NCBI RefSeq assembly: GCF_904846315.1
Contig: NZ_CAJHAF010000001.1
Span: 2,542,001 to 2,606,000 of the forward strand
Origin: Psychrobacter jeotgali
GTDB taxonomy: Bacteria > Pseudomonadota > Gammaproteobacteria > Pseudomonadales > Moraxellaceae
Direction: 5' to 3'
DNA length: 64,000 nt
The notes beneath the pieces were generated by a model. It worked only from the letters and a program-made list of their open reading frames with translations. It was not told where the DNA came from and ran no database searches. The translations under genes were made by a program, and so were the position numbers. Of this stretch, positions 43,335-53,209 are shown piece by piece. Position 1 is the stretch's first letter. Each line of letters starts with the position of its first letter.

Positions 43335-44996
43335 ATGGCTCAATATATTTACACGATGAACAACGTGTCAAAACTTGTTCCCCCCAAGCGCGAAATTTTG
43401 AAAAACATTAGTCTATCCTTTTTCCCAGGTGCCAAAATTGGTGTTTTAGGTATCAACGGCTCGGGCAAATCAACCTTGCTACGCATTATGGCTGGGGTCG
43501 ATACTGAGTTCAGTGGTGAAGCACGTGCGCAGCCCGGTACTAAAATTGGTTATCTACCGCAGGAGCCCCAATTAGATGATAGTAAGGATGTGCGTGGTAA
43601 CGTCGAAGATGGTATGCGTGAAGCTTTGGACGCTCTTGCTCGTCTAGATCAAATTTATGCCGAATACGCTGAGCCTGATGCTGACTTTGATAAGCTAGCT
43701 GAAGAGCAAGGCAAAATGGAAGACATCATCCAAACGTGGGATGCGCACAACCTAGAGCCGCAATTAGAAAAGGCAGCTGATGCGCTACGCCTGCCGCCAT
43801 GGGATGCTGATGTTAGCAAACTATCAGGCGGTGAAAAACGCCGGGTAGCCTTATGCCGGTTGTTACTATCACGTCCTGATATGTTATTACTCGATGAGCC
43901 TACTAACCATTTGGATGCTGAATCAGTAGCTTGGCTTGAGCAGTTCTTGCAGAACTATAGCGGTACTATTGTGGCGATTACCCATGACCGTTATTTCTTG
44001 GATAACGTAGCTCAGTGGATATTGGAGCTTGACCGTGGTTATGGTTATCCTTATGAGGGCAACTATACTGAATGGCTCGAACAAAAGAATAAACGTTTAG
44101 AAGAACAGCAAAAGCAAGAAGAGGGCTTTGCTAAAGCACTTAAAAAAGAGCTTGAGTGGATTCGTAAAAATCAAAAAGGCCAGCAGGCCAAGTCTAAATC
44201 TCGTGTACAACGTTTTGAAGAGCTGAACTCAAAAGAATTCCAGCAGCGTAATGAAACCTCTGAGATTTATATCCCGCCCGGCCCACGGCTAGGCAATAAG
44301 GTTATTGAGGTCAACGATATCTCTAAATCTTTTGGTGACCGCTTACTATATAAAGATCTTAGCTTCAATGTACCACCGGGTGCTATCGTCGGTATCATTG
44401 GGCCAAACGGAGCTGGTAAAACCACCCTGTTTAATATGATTACTGGCCGTGATGAACCTGATACGGGTTCAGTTGAGCTGGGTGAAAGTGTCAAAGTGGC
44501 CTATGTAGGTCAGGTCCGTGATAATCTTGATGATAAAAAAACCGTTTGGGAAGAAGTTTCAGATGGTTTAGACGTGATTAAAGTTGGCGACTATGAAACG
44601 CCTAGCCGAGCCTATATTGGACGTTTTAACTTCAAAGGTTCAGATCAACAAAAGCATGTTGGTCAATTATCGGGTGGTGAGCGTAACCGTTTACAACTGG
44701 CAAAAACCTTGAAACAAGGAGCGAACGTCCTATTATTGGATGAGCCCTCTAACGATTTGGATATCGAAACTTTACGTGCGCTAGAAGATGCGATTCAGGT
44801 CTTCCCGGGTACGGTAATGGTAGTCTCGCATGACCGTTGGTTCCTTGACCGTATTGCGACCCATATCTTAGCATTCGAAGAAGAAGGTCCGATCTGGTAC
44901 GACGGTAACTATTCTGAGTTTGAAGCTTATCGTAAAAAGACTATGGGTGACGATGCAGGTCCTAAGCGCATGAAGTATAAGAAAATCACTAGTTAG
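43335..44996 (+). CDS. ettA: Energy-dependent translational throttle protein EttA (ABC-F)
   Basis: ABC-F ATPase that binds the ribosomal E site and gates the first elongation step by ATP/ADP ratio. 553 residues. First ABC domain: Walker A GINGSGKS, signature LSGGEKRR, Walker B LLLDEPTNHLD. The linker is rich in Lys, Glu and Gln (LEEQQKQEEGFAKALKKE). Second domain: GPNGAGKT, LSGGERNR, LLLDEPSNDLD. No membrane segment, as expected. The ATG at 43335 is preferred over GTG 43329 because CGGAG lies 5 bases before it. Confidence 0.94.
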   Translation: MAQYIYTMNNVSKLVPPKREILKNISLSFFPGAKIGVLGINGSGKSTLLRIMAGVDTEFSGEARAQPGTKIGYLPQEPQLDDSKDVRGNVEDGMREALDALARLDQIYAEYAEPDADFDKLAEEQGKMEDIIQTWDAHNLEPQLEKAADALRLPPWDADVSKLSGGEKRRVALCRLLLSRPDMLLLDEPTNHLDAESVAWLEQFLQNYSGTIVAITHDRYFLDNVAQWILELDRGYGYPYEGNYTEWLEQKNKRLEEQQKQEEGFAKALKKELEWIRKNQKGQQAKSKSRVQRFEELNSKEFQQRNETSEIYIPPGPRLGNKVIEVNDISKSFGDRLLYKDLSFNVPPGAIVGIIGPNGAGKTTLFNMITGRDEPDTGSVELGESVKVAYVGQVRDNLDDKKTVWEEVSDGLDVIKVGDYETPSRAYIGRFNFKGSDQQKHVGQLSGGERNRLQLAKTLKQGANVLLLDEPSNDLDIETLRALEDAIQVFPGTVMVVSHDRWFLDRIATHILAFEEEGPIWYDGNYSEFEAYRKKTMGDDAGPKRMKYKKITS

Positions 44997-45010
44997 TCTA
45001 AAAATCGTAA

Positions 45011-45054
45011 GCATAAAAAAAGACCTCTAACCAATTAGAGGTCTTTTTTTATGC
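45011..45054. terminator. Bidirectional terminator between ettA and plsB
   Basis: Arms 45011-45029 and 45036-45054 are perfect 19-base reverse complements with a 6-base loop and A/T tracts on both sides, serving convergent ettA and plsB. Confidence 0.85.
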
Positions 45055-45087
45055 GGCTAATAAGAGGTGTTGAATAAGCTAATTTAA

Positions 45088-47814
45088 TTAACGCTTAATG
45101 CTAAATTTACGCTGTTTTTTATTACTAATCTCAGTAATAGCATGGGCGATCTCTTCTTCACTCAAACTTGCCACTTGCTGCAAAATCTGCATGATATCAG
45201 GGTTAAGAATATATTTAGCATGTTGCGCAATATCATTGATGCGATGATCAAAGGTTAGTATCCCTGTTTCATCGTCTTTTTGCACATAATCAAGACGGAT
45301 AAGCGCAGCGACAAAACTAGTAAAGAGCGCCCGATCAAAGAAGTCAGGAATATCATCTGCATAAAGAACCGACAAGCGCTGGCCCAGCAAATGGCATAGA
45401 TCAACCACTTCATCTTCAGTTAGGTTGCCTGAGCCCTGCTGGGCGAGTAAGGCAAGGGTCATAAAATAACGCTCAAGGCTCTGCTCAACAGGGGCCGCCA
45501 ATACTTCTAGTTGCTGATATTTGTTACTGTTAGCCTCAGGTACACTAAGAATATCATTCCCTAACTCAACAATAAGACCATGAGTAATCATATTTTCAAT
45601 TTTATGATTGAGGGTATCGGCTAAACCATGAGCAGGATAATATAAGAACAGCTCACTTTGTAGGAAAGGGTAGAGCTGCGCCACAATGCCATCTAAACGG
45701 CTGCGCTCGATACGCCCATTGCGTGCGACCAAAGCAGCTAAGAATGACAATAAAATAAACACATGCAGGATGTTATTACGGAAGTAACTGAGTAGAGCCG
45801 CCTGTTTGCCAGCGACTTGGATAATGTCGCCTAAGATATGGGGAATGCGCTCAATCAATTTAAGCTTGATACCATAATCGATAATTTGCTGCGGACTCAT
45901 ATCCGTGACCACAGTGTCATCAGAGTAGGGCAGTTGCCGAGCAATGTTTTGATAAAGGGCGATTTGCTCACGGCAAATCTCTTCATCAAGCGCAGCTTTT
46001 GGTGCTGATAATAATACTAAAGATAATAAGGATACCGGATTGACTACAGCTGCTTTATTAATATGCTGCATGATTTTTACGCCCAGATTATCCACCATAG
46101 CACTGGCGTTATCACTGAGTGGGGTGTCGGTGCGGTTGGCTGGTAAACTGTCAGCAGGGACATCGAACTTTTGCATAAAGTCATTGAAGTGTAAAGGCGT
46201 ACCAAAGCTCAGATGGACTGTACCGAAGATTCGCTCAATTTTACGACCTACTTTGAGTAGTCCAATTATTGATTCTGATTCTTTTGGCTTTCCTTTAAGC
46301 TCACCCACATAGGTACCCCCTTCCATAATACGCTCATAGCCGATATAAGTGGGTATAAAGACCACCGGCTTATTAGTGTGACGCAATTGGCTATGTGCTG
46401 TCATAGCAAGCATACCCATCTTCGGTGGTAATAGGCGTCCTGAGCGTGAGCGACCGCCTTCGATAAAGTATTCAATGGGGGTGTTGCGGGTGATGAGCGT
46501 ATGCATATATTCGCGTAATACGGCGGTATAAAGCGCATTACCACGGAAGCTACGACGGATATAGAACGCCACCGCACCACGTAATAATGGGCCTAATATC
46601 GGCACATCTAAATTATCACCTGCTGCAACATAAGGAATGCTTAAGCCGCGCTTATAAATAACATAGGACAACAGCAGGTAATCGACATGGCTACGATGAC
46701 AAGGAACATAAATAATCTCATGATCAGCGGCCAGCGCCCGTACCCGCTCAAAGTGGTGCACTTCTACACCATCGTAAAGCTGCGTCCATAACCAAGTCAA
46801 AAACCGATCAAAGACTCGAATGATAGGGTGCGAGTAGTCATTGACCATCTCATTAGCGTAGCCTCTAGCAAGACTGCGCGCTTCTCTTACCGTTATGCCT
46901 TCAGCTTCGGCTTCCTTTTCTATCGCATGCTTAATCGCTGGCGAGTAGATAAGCTTATCTACCAAGTTGCGCCGATCTGATAAATCAGGCCCCAGCATAC
47001 TGGAGCGCTGTTTATCTAAATAAATATTTAGCTGCTGTTGTAAACTTTTTACTAGCTCACGGTTGGCATCAGTAGTAGGAACTAAAGCCTTAGATACGTT
47101 TTTAGTAGAAGCGTCCTGCACCTTGTTATCATTATTATCATTATTTACTACATAATTAGGAGCTAAGGTCTCATCTAAGTTATCTTGGAGAGTGCTATCA
47201 ATGAGTGCTCGTAGTTGCTGCGGCGGATGAAACTGGACAAAGGTATCACGTCCCATTACGCCAATATTAAATAGCTGCTTGGTAATACCGGGGTCTTCCC
47301 AGTTATCGGTCATCAATAGTTTGAATAAAGAATCCTCTTTTTCAGGCGCTCGGCCCCATAAGATTGATACCGGTATTAAGCGAATCTGCAGCTCTGGGTG
47401 TTGCAAAGTGGCCGCAATCAGCCGTGACAAACGTGGGGATAGCTGATGATCCTTAGCTCGGGGATGACGTAAAAAGATAATAGCAGCGCTTTCATCAATA
47501 TCATGAATACTATCTTTGACCCCAACCAATGCCGGAGGAAGGTTATACTCTTTGGTTTGGAGGTCAATCAGAATGCTATTAGAACGAGAGTAGTCTTGCA
47601 GCACATAAAAAGTCAAAGTCTGCTGGTCCCCAGCAAGCTCTGGTATCTCGCCTAACAGTTTAGGTTTGACGGCGACATCCAGCGCTTGTCCTGACACCTT
47701 CCGGTATAGCTGGCTAATAGGTGCTTTTGGCGACAGCGCTACTACTTTTTTATTGGCTGTATCCTCAGTTAGAGGTGCTTTAAACAGACGTTTTTTTAAA
47801 AACTTCGGTATCAT
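45088..47814 (-). CDS. plsB: Glycerol-3-phosphate 1-O-acyltransferase PlsB
   Basis: Inner-membrane enzyme for the first acylation of glycerol-3-phosphate in phospholipid synthesis. 908 residues, somewhat longer than E. coli PlsB (807). Acyltransferase motifs: I HRSHVDYLLLSYV, II RRSFRGNALYTAVLREYMH, III FIEGGRSRSGRLLPPK, IV PVVFIPTYIGYERIMEG. An insertion of polar Asn/Asp residues (about 225-240) and a lysine-rich C-terminus (SNKKQRKFSIKR) account for the extra length. Confidence 0.94.
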   Translation of the reverse strand: MIPKFLKKRLFKAPLTEDTANKKVVALSPKAPISQLYRKVSGQALDVAVKPKLLGEIPELAGDQQTLTFYVLQDYSRSNSILIDLQTKEYNLPPALVGVKDSIHDIDESAAIIFLRHPRAKDHQLSPRLSRLIAATLQHPELQIRLIPVSILWGRAPEKEDSLFKLLMTDNWEDPGITKQLFNIGVMGRDTFVQFHPPQQLRALIDSTLQDNLDETLAPNYVVNNDNNDNKVQDASTKNVSKALVPTTDANRELVKSLQQQLNIYLDKQRSSMLGPDLSDRRNLVDKLIYSPAIKHAIEKEAEAEGITVREARSLARGYANEMVNDYSHPIIRVFDRFLTWLWTQLYDGVEVHHFERVRALAADHEIIYVPCHRSHVDYLLLSYVIYKRGLSIPYVAAGDNLDVPILGPLLRGAVAFYIRRSFRGNALYTAVLREYMHTLITRNTPIEYFIEGGRSRSGRLLPPKMGMLAMTAHSQLRHTNKPVVFIPTYIGYERIMEGGTYVGELKGKPKESESIIGLLKVGRKIERIFGTVHLSFGTPLHFNDFMQKFDVPADSLPANRTDTPLSDNASAMVDNLGVKIMQHINKAAVVNPVSLLSLVLLSAPKAALDEEICREQIALYQNIARQLPYSDDTVVTDMSPQQIIDYGIKLKLIERIPHILGDIIQVAGKQAALLSYFRNNILHVFILLSFLAALVARNGRIERSRLDGIVAQLYPFLQSELFLYYPAHGLADTLNHKIENMITHGLIVELGNDILSVPEANSNKYQQLEVLAAPVEQSLERYFMTLALLAQQGSGNLTEDEVVDLCHLLGQRLSVLYADDIPDFFDRALFTSFVAALIRLDYVQKDDETGILTFDHRINDIAQHAKYILNPDIMQILQQVASLSEEEIAHAITEISNKKQRKFSIKR

Positions 47815-48040
47815 AATAGAAAACCAAACAGGTAGAATATAGTATGCTTATGATGCCATAAAAGCAGCTAAAACGATATATCGAGTCCGTATTCATAATT
47901 ATTATCTTATAATTAGTACGGTCTCTTTACCTACTATGAGCCTATTATAGAGACTTATCTATACTGCTTTTTATACTCTACTATTGCTACGGCTCGACAT
48001 ACCCTAATCTAATAAGTATCAAATTTTAAGGTGAGCACTT
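47815..48040. promoter_or_regulatory. Divergent plsB/ybaK spacer
   Basis: 226 bp between divergent genes, AT-rich. No specific operator was recognised. Confidence 0.3.
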
Positions 48041-48514
48041 ATGACTCCAGCTGTTAATATTGCCCAACAACACAACCTTGATTATCAATTGCACGAATAT
48101 ACTCATGATAGTAGCGCCGCTTCTTTTGGTTTAGAGGCGGTTGAAAAGCTCGGAGTTGCTGCCGCCCAGGTTTTTAAAACTTTAGTAGTAGAAACCGATA
48201 CCGGAGGACTAGCAGTAGCTGTTTTACCGGTAGATACTAGTCTTAATCTCAAAAAAACGGCCAAAGCTTTAGGTTGCAAAAAGGTAAAAATGGCGGAACC
48301 TAAACAGGTTGAGCGCAGTACGGGCTACGTCCTTGGCGGAGTCAGTCCGCTGGGACAAAAAAAGTCATTACCGACGTTAATAGATGACTCTGCAAAGAAA
48401 CAGTTAACGATATATGTCAGTGCAGGCAGGCGTGGGTTAGAAATTGAGCTACCCCCCAACGCCTTGGCTACAATCCTCAATGCTACTTTTAAGAGTATTG
48501 TGGACAATAGATAG
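48041..48514 (+). CDS. ybaK: Cys-tRNA(Pro) deacylase
   Basis: Trans-editing enzyme that hydrolyses Cys-tRNA(Pro) made by ProRS error. 157 residues, normal size. Typical segments: LDYQLHEYTHD, VFKTLVVETDTGGLAVAVLPVDTSLNLKKTAKAL with the conserved lysines, and TGYVLGGVSPLGQKKSLPTLID. AAGGTGAG site 7 bases before the ATG. Probably expressed with the following gene (100 bp gap). Confidence 0.9.
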   Translation: MTPAVNIAQQHNLDYQLHEYTHDSSAASFGLEAVEKLGVAAAQVFKTLVVETDTGGLAVAVLPVDTSLNLKKTAKALGCKKVKMAEPKQVERSTGYVLGGVSPLGQKKSLPTLIDDSAKKQLTIYVSAGRRGLEIELPPNALATILNATFKSIVDNR

Positions 48515-48613
48515 TGTACAAAAAACAGTGATAAGATTGATTTGAATGTTCAACAGACCCTAATTAGCTAGTACTTCATCAGCATATACAGCTTTTATAA
48601 AAGGATATATTCT

Positions 48614-48988
48614 ATGCCGCACCTCACCATCCAAGCATCCCCTAATGTGAACATCACTCACGAAGAATCATTGCTTAAGGCTTTGAATCAAGCATTATGG
48701 CAGAGTGGGCACTTTGGTAAACCTACGGATATCAAAGCGCGAATATTACCTATTAATACCTTTTTAGTTGGGATTGAAGATGATCAGCAACAACGGGGCT
48801 TTATTTACGCCCATCTCAAATTGATGGCAGGGCGTGAAGTTGAAGTACGTAATCAATTAGCTAAATTACTAGTTACTACCATAGAAAACCAGCTAGGTGC
48901 CCAGCAGACGGGACGTACAGTATTACAAATAGCAGTTGAGGTAGAGGAAATTAGCGATATCTATCACAAAAAGATTTTGGGCAGCTGA
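48614..48988 (+). CDS. 5-carboxymethyl-2-hydroxymuconate isomerase-like protein
   Basis: Tautomerase-superfamily protein, 124 residues, of the CHMI (HpaF) type. It starts MPHLTIQAS, so after Met removal the catalytic Pro1 would be exposed. It also has DIKARILPINTFLVGIE and FIYAHLKLMAGREVEVRNQL, which fit CHMI. The homoprotocatechuate pathway genes are not nearby, so it may act in another route. AAAGGA ribosome binding site. Confidence 0.78.
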   Translation: MPHLTIQASPNVNITHEESLLKALNQALWQSGHFGKPTDIKARILPINTFLVGIEDDQQQRGFIYAHLKLMAGREVEVRNQLAKLLVTTIENQLGAQQTGRTVLQIAVEVEEISDIYHKKILGS

Positions 48989-49092
48989 TATTTGCTAGAG
49001 GCGGCTGAGAATAGTATTTACTAATCTCTGTTCTATTACGCTCTAGCTTACTAATTTTTAGTTCACTGATATTTAGGTTGTTGTTAGTTATT

Positions 49093-49596
49093 TTATTGGC
49101 ATAATGCTTGACTAGCGTACTGTGGCAAAATGATAATCTCAGCAATATATCCGGCCGTTTTTCCTTGGGTTGCCATCAGATTGCGCGCAATGCGTAATCG
49201 ATACTTACCAGATTCAGGCAAACAGTCTTGGTAGATAATACCGCCTTTAGTGCCATCTTGTTGCCCATTTGGCATATGTAACACTCCAACATTGGCGGTT
49301 TCTGTGGTATCAGCGCGTGGTGCAATGTTAATAATCGCGTATTGTCCACTTGCCGCTTTAAACTGATACCAGCGTTCGCTCTGTTTAGGACTTAGCTTGC
49401 CGGTGATAGTAGTGCTCAGTTGCTTATTGGCGAAGCGGATAGGGGTGTCGTTAGTTTTAGCTGCAGCGCTGTTTACACTTAAGCCTACCAGTAGCGTAGC
49501 GAATAAAGTGCAAGGTAGGCCATAGCGTAAAGACCGATGGCTCATAGTAGGCAGTGCCTTTATAAATAAATGATTCAGTAACTTAAAGGACGACAT
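49093..49596 (-). CDS. Exported protein resembling g-type lysozyme inhibitor PliG
   Basis: 167 residues. A long signal region (about 1-45) has a basic stretch SHRSLRYG, a hydrophobic core and a cleavage site near SAAA. The mature part is about 120 residues: a beta-rich fold with IRFANKQLSTTITGKLS, WYQFKAASGQYAIINI and a C-terminal LPESGKYRLRIARNL segment. That last part resembles E. coli PliG (LPASGKYELRVLQTR by recollection). Two cysteines (QDCLPES and the penultimate residue) could pair. The start at 49596 has CGGAG 6 bases upstream; 49545 is possible. Lysozyme inhibition is inference. Confidence 0.6.
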   Translation of the reverse strand: MSSFKLLNHLFIKALPTMSHRSLRYGLPCTLFATLLVGLSVNSAAAKTNDTPIRFANKQLSTTITGKLSPKQSERWYQFKAASGQYAIINIAPRADTTETANVGVLHMPNGQQDGTKGGIIYQDCLPESGKYRLRIARNLMATQGKTAGYIAEIIILPQYASQALCQ

Positions 49597-49729
49597 AGAT
49601 TACTCCGTTAATGAGCAAAAGTAGTGGTGAGCGCTATACTAAGAATATAGATCAACGGCAAGTAAAGAGCGATGACCTACCTTATCAATATCAATTCTAT
49701 AATTATCAGCCCTATTATTTTAAATAAAA

Positions 49730-49756
49730 AAAGCGCCCAATTAATAGGCGCTTTTG
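49730..49756 (-). terminator. Terminator of the acyl-CoA dehydrogenase gene
   Basis: AAAAGCGCC (49730-49738) pairs with GGCGCTTTT (49748-49756) across 9 bases. The A-run on its left becomes a U-tract on the minus-strand transcript. 31 bp after the stop. Confidence 0.75.
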
Positions 49757-49786
49757 TAACGAAAATGGTAATAGGTCTAGACTAAA

Positions 49787-51607
49787 TTAATCTAGGAAAG
49801 CAAAGTTCTCGATATCCATTGAAGTCATACTCTCGCTTGGCGCAACCATACCTTCAGCATGACCTGAGGTACGTGGCAAGATTTTATCAAAGTAAAACTC
49901 TGCTGTTTGAATTTTTGCGGTGTAGAACTCTGGTGCTTCAGCGCCACCGTTTTCAAGCTTATCATAAGCGACTGCCGCCATACGAGCCCAATGATAACCC
50001 ATCATCACATAGCCTGAATACATCAAGAAGTCCTCAGAAGCGGCTGAGATGATTTCACGATCTTTACGTGCCATCAGCATCAAGCGTACAGTTAAAGTAT
50101 TCCATTCAGCACACAGCTTGGTTAGCGCCCAAACGAATTTGCGCATGTCTTTATCAAGAGCATACTCGCCGCACCACTTCATGATACTTGAAGTATAATC
50201 ACGGATGATTTTACCTTTAGATTGCAGAATAACTTTACGACCTAATAAATCAAGCGCTTGTACGCCAGTAGTACCTTCGTACATAGTGGCAATGCGAGCA
50301 TCACGAGCGATCAGCTCCATACCCCACTCTTTGATATAACCGTGACCACCATAAACTTGCTGACCGTGTTTGGCCGCTTCGATGCCAAGCTCAGTTAAGA
50401 AGCCTTTGAGAATAGGAGTGTAAAAGCCAAGTTTGTCATCCCATTTTTCAAACTCTTCATCATTACCGTTAGCGATACCCTGAGCCATCTTGTCAGCATA
50501 ACGTGCTGAGTGGTAAATCATTGAGCGACCGCCTTCAGCAAATGCTTTTTGGGTCAACAGCATACGGCGAACATCGGCGTGATGAATGATCGCATCGGCT
50601 ACTTTTTCAGGATCTTTAGTCCCTGATAGGGCGCGCATAGAGCGGCGGTCTTTGGCATAAGGAAGGGCGTTTTGGAAGGATAGCTCCGTATGGGCTAAGC
50701 CTTGAATACCAGTACCAATACGGGCGGTGTTCATAAAAGTGAACATCGCTTTTAGGCCTTTATTCGGTTCACCAATCAGATAACCAACCGCATCATCAAA
50801 GTTCAATACACAAGTTGAGGAAGAGCTAATACCCATCTTGTGCTCGATAGAACCACAAGTGACGCCATTACGCTCACCTGATTCACCTTCTTCACTTGGT
50901 AAGAATTTTGGTACGATAAATAAAGAGATACCGCGGGTGCCTTCAGGGGCATCTGGCAGGCGTGCCAGTACGATATGAATAATATTATCGGTTAAGTCGT
51001 GCTCACCGCTTGAGATAAAGATTTTAGTACCACTTAGCTTATAAGTACCATCTTCTTGCGGAATAGCTTTTGACTTGACTTGTCCTAAGTCGGTACCACA
51101 CTGAGGTTCGGTTAGACACATAGTGCCTGACCATGAGCCTTCAACCAGTTTAGGCAGATAAACCTCTTTTTGCTCATCAGTACCATACTGCAATAAAGTA
51201 TTGATACAACCCGTAGATAGACCAGGGTACATCGCCCAAGGCCAGTTAGCGGTACCGATCATCTCAGATTTAATCAGGTTAATCGACATCGGCAAGTTCA
51301 TACCGCCGTATTCTTCAGGATAAGAGATACCTTGCCAGCCACCTTCTACGAACTGGTTATAAGCTTCTTTAAAACCTTTTGGCGTAGTGACAACGCCATC
51401 TTTAAAGTGACAACCTTCTTCATCCGCAGGCTGATAGATAGGCGCAAGAACATTTTCGGCAAAGTCAGCCATACCTTGCAAGATCATATCGATGGTTTCT
51501 GGATCAGCGTTTTCGCCATTATCCAAGTCTTTGTAATGCGTTTGATAATCAAAAACGTCGTTAATCAGAAATTTGATATCACGTAAAGGGGCTTTATAAG
51601 TTAACAT
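49787..51607 (-). CDS. Acyl-CoA dehydrogenase (FadE/DmdC-like, ~600 aa)
   Basis: FAD enzyme of acyl-CoA beta-oxidation or a related pathway. 606 residues, the long form with a C-terminal extra domain. Visible: MLTYKAPLRDIKFLINDVF, GWQGISYPEEYGGMNLP, MCLTEPQCGTDLGQV (FAD/substrate loop), KIFISSGEHDLTDNI, and YGGHGYIKEWGMELIARDARIATMYEGTTGVQ with the catalytic glutamate region. Chain-length preference cannot be told. No acyl-CoA partner genes lie alongside. GAGAGC ribosome binding site. Confidence 0.9.
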   Translation of the reverse strand: MLTYKAPLRDIKFLINDVFDYQTHYKDLDNGENADPETIDMILQGMADFAENVLAPIYQPADEEGCHFKDGVVTTPKGFKEAYNQFVEGGWQGISYPEEYGGMNLPMSINLIKSEMIGTANWPWAMYPGLSTGCINTLLQYGTDEQKEVYLPKLVEGSWSGTMCLTEPQCGTDLGQVKSKAIPQEDGTYKLSGTKIFISSGEHDLTDNIIHIVLARLPDAPEGTRGISLFIVPKFLPSEEGESGERNGVTCGSIEHKMGISSSSTCVLNFDDAVGYLIGEPNKGLKAMFTFMNTARIGTGIQGLAHTELSFQNALPYAKDRRSMRALSGTKDPEKVADAIIHHADVRRMLLTQKAFAEGGRSMIYHSARYADKMAQGIANGNDEEFEKWDDKLGFYTPILKGFLTELGIEAAKHGQQVYGGHGYIKEWGMELIARDARIATMYEGTTGVQALDLLGRKVILQSKGKIIRDYTSSIMKWCGEYALDKDMRKFVWALTKLCAEWNTLTVRLMLMARKDREIISAASEDFLMYSGYVMMGYHWARMAAVAYDKLENGGAEAPEFYTAKIQTAEFYFDKILPRTSGHAEGMVAPSESMTSMDIENFAFLD

Positions 51608-52090
51608 AGTTGCTCTCTTTAATGGGCTGTAGTGGATTCGCCTACTTTATATTATATATAGAAAGATAAGGTCAGTGATTTATAAGACTATAGCAAAACG
51701 TTATTAATAATCGTAGCTAGTAATCATATACGATCAGTAAGTAGCAAGGTTTTCACAAACCAATAGATAACAAATCCTCTTAATATAAAAGCTAAGCTCT
51801 ACTGGTCTATAGTATTAACTAGCAGTATAAGTCTTCTGCAATAACAAATATAGTATTAATAATTAAAATTCATGTCTTTTGAGTTCATATATTACTTTAA
51901 TTTATGTATATTAATCCCTTTTAATGATTAAGACAAATTATGACATCGAAGGCTGTTCATAAGCGTATTATCTGAAGACTGCTTTAAGCTTGCTTCTACC
52001 TATGGTTATATGGCGCTTAGATATGCTCGTTAAACGTAGCTTTAAGAGACAGCTGTTATTTCTTCTAAATTTAAAAATCAATGGTTATTT
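51608..52090. other. Intergenic region, no gene seen
   Basis: About 480 bp of AT-rich DNA between divergent genes. It must hold both promoters. No repeat or operator stands out. Confidence 0.45.
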
Positions 52091-53176
52091 ATGACTATAA
52101 AACAATTAGTCAGTGGCGAGGTTGCGCATTTACTAACTATCAACAAAAGCCGCCGACCGTGGCACATGCCAATTATTGCGGCTATCGCTATCAGCTTTCC
52201 GGTCTTTGTTGGGGCCCACTTTGATGCTTTATCTTCAGGTATCAAAGCGTCTTTGGGAGCGATGATTATTTTGAACCTGCCCCTTGCAGGCTCTCTGCCT
52301 TATCGTTTAGTAACGGTAATGGCATGGGGGTTCGCAATGTCGCTGTGCTTCTCGCTTGGGCTTATTGCCCAGCAGGTTCCGCTGCTTATCATTCCTGTAT
52401 TTGCGTTCATGGCTTTCGGTATCGTTATCTTTGGGCGTTATTATCGCCAGCCACCACCAGCAGGATTGTTTGTGATGATGGCAGGAGCCATTGCCTTATT
52501 CATTCCTGTGTCGCCTGATGAACTGCTATCGGCAACCGGGCTGGTACTGTTAGGAAGTAGCTTTTCTATGATTATGGCGCTGCTTTATACGCTGTTTCTG
52601 CTGCTAACCCGTCCTTCTGCCCCGACGCCTACTTACCATTATGAACCAGATACTATTAGCGAAAGTATTATAGTAGCGGTTTTTGTCAGTCTATCGCTAT
52701 TGATAGCTTTAATGCTAAAGGTACCAAATCCTTACTGGGCAGCGGTGAGTTGTTTTCTTATTATCCAAGGAATCCACTTGCGAACTATGTGGATTAAGCA
52801 GTTTCATCGTTTATTAGGGACGCTGTTAGGGATTGGTCTAGCCAGTTGGCTGCTGTCTTGGGAGTTGTCAATGTGGGGCGTTGCTACTGCTATACTCATC
52901 ATGATGATTTCCATCGAGTCGCTGGTAGATCGTCATTATGGGCTGGCGGTGATATTTATTACTCCGCTTACTATATTTATCGCTGAATATGGTAGCAATT
53001 TGCCCCTATCGCCGCAGTACTATCAGCAAGTGGTGAATGCGCGCTTATTAGATACTACTATCGGTTGTGTGGTGGGCTTTGGTGGCGGTGTGGTTATGCA
53101 TATCGACCGTTTACGCTTACCCCTACGCCGCTTTGAGCAAGGGATATTAGCAAAAATAGGCCAAAAGTCAGATTAA
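52091..53176 (+). CDS. FUSC-family membrane protein
   Basis: 361 residues with two sets of hydrophobic helices (about 28-155 and 193-320), separated by a short polar linker (SAPTPTYHYEPDTIS). The repeat-like IKASLGAMIILNLPLAGSLP and VPNPYWAAVSCFLIIQG segments are typical of the fusaric-acid-resistance / aromatic-acid-exporter (FUSC) superfamily. The carried solute is unknown. It lacks the large cytoplasmic domain of AaeB. No periplasmic adaptor gene is adjacent. Confidence 0.75.
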   Translation: MTIKQLVSGEVAHLLTINKSRRPWHMPIIAAIAISFPVFVGAHFDALSSGIKASLGAMIILNLPLAGSLPYRLVTVMAWGFAMSLCFSLGLIAQQVPLLIIPVFAFMAFGIVIFGRYYRQPPPAGLFVMMAGAIALFIPVSPDELLSATGLVLLGSSFSMIMALLYTLFLLLTRPSAPTPTYHYEPDTISESIIVAVFVSLSLLIALMLKVPNPYWAAVSCFLIIQGIHLRTMWIKQFHRLLGTLLGIGLASWLLSWELSMWGVATAILIMMISIESLVDRHYGLAVIFITPLTIFIAEYGSNLPLSPQYYQQVVNARLLDTTIGCVVGFGGGVVMHIDRLRLPLRRFEQGILAKIGQKSD

Positions 53177-53209
53177 GGTGTAGAGTGGAGCTTTAACCCC
53201 ACCTCTTAA

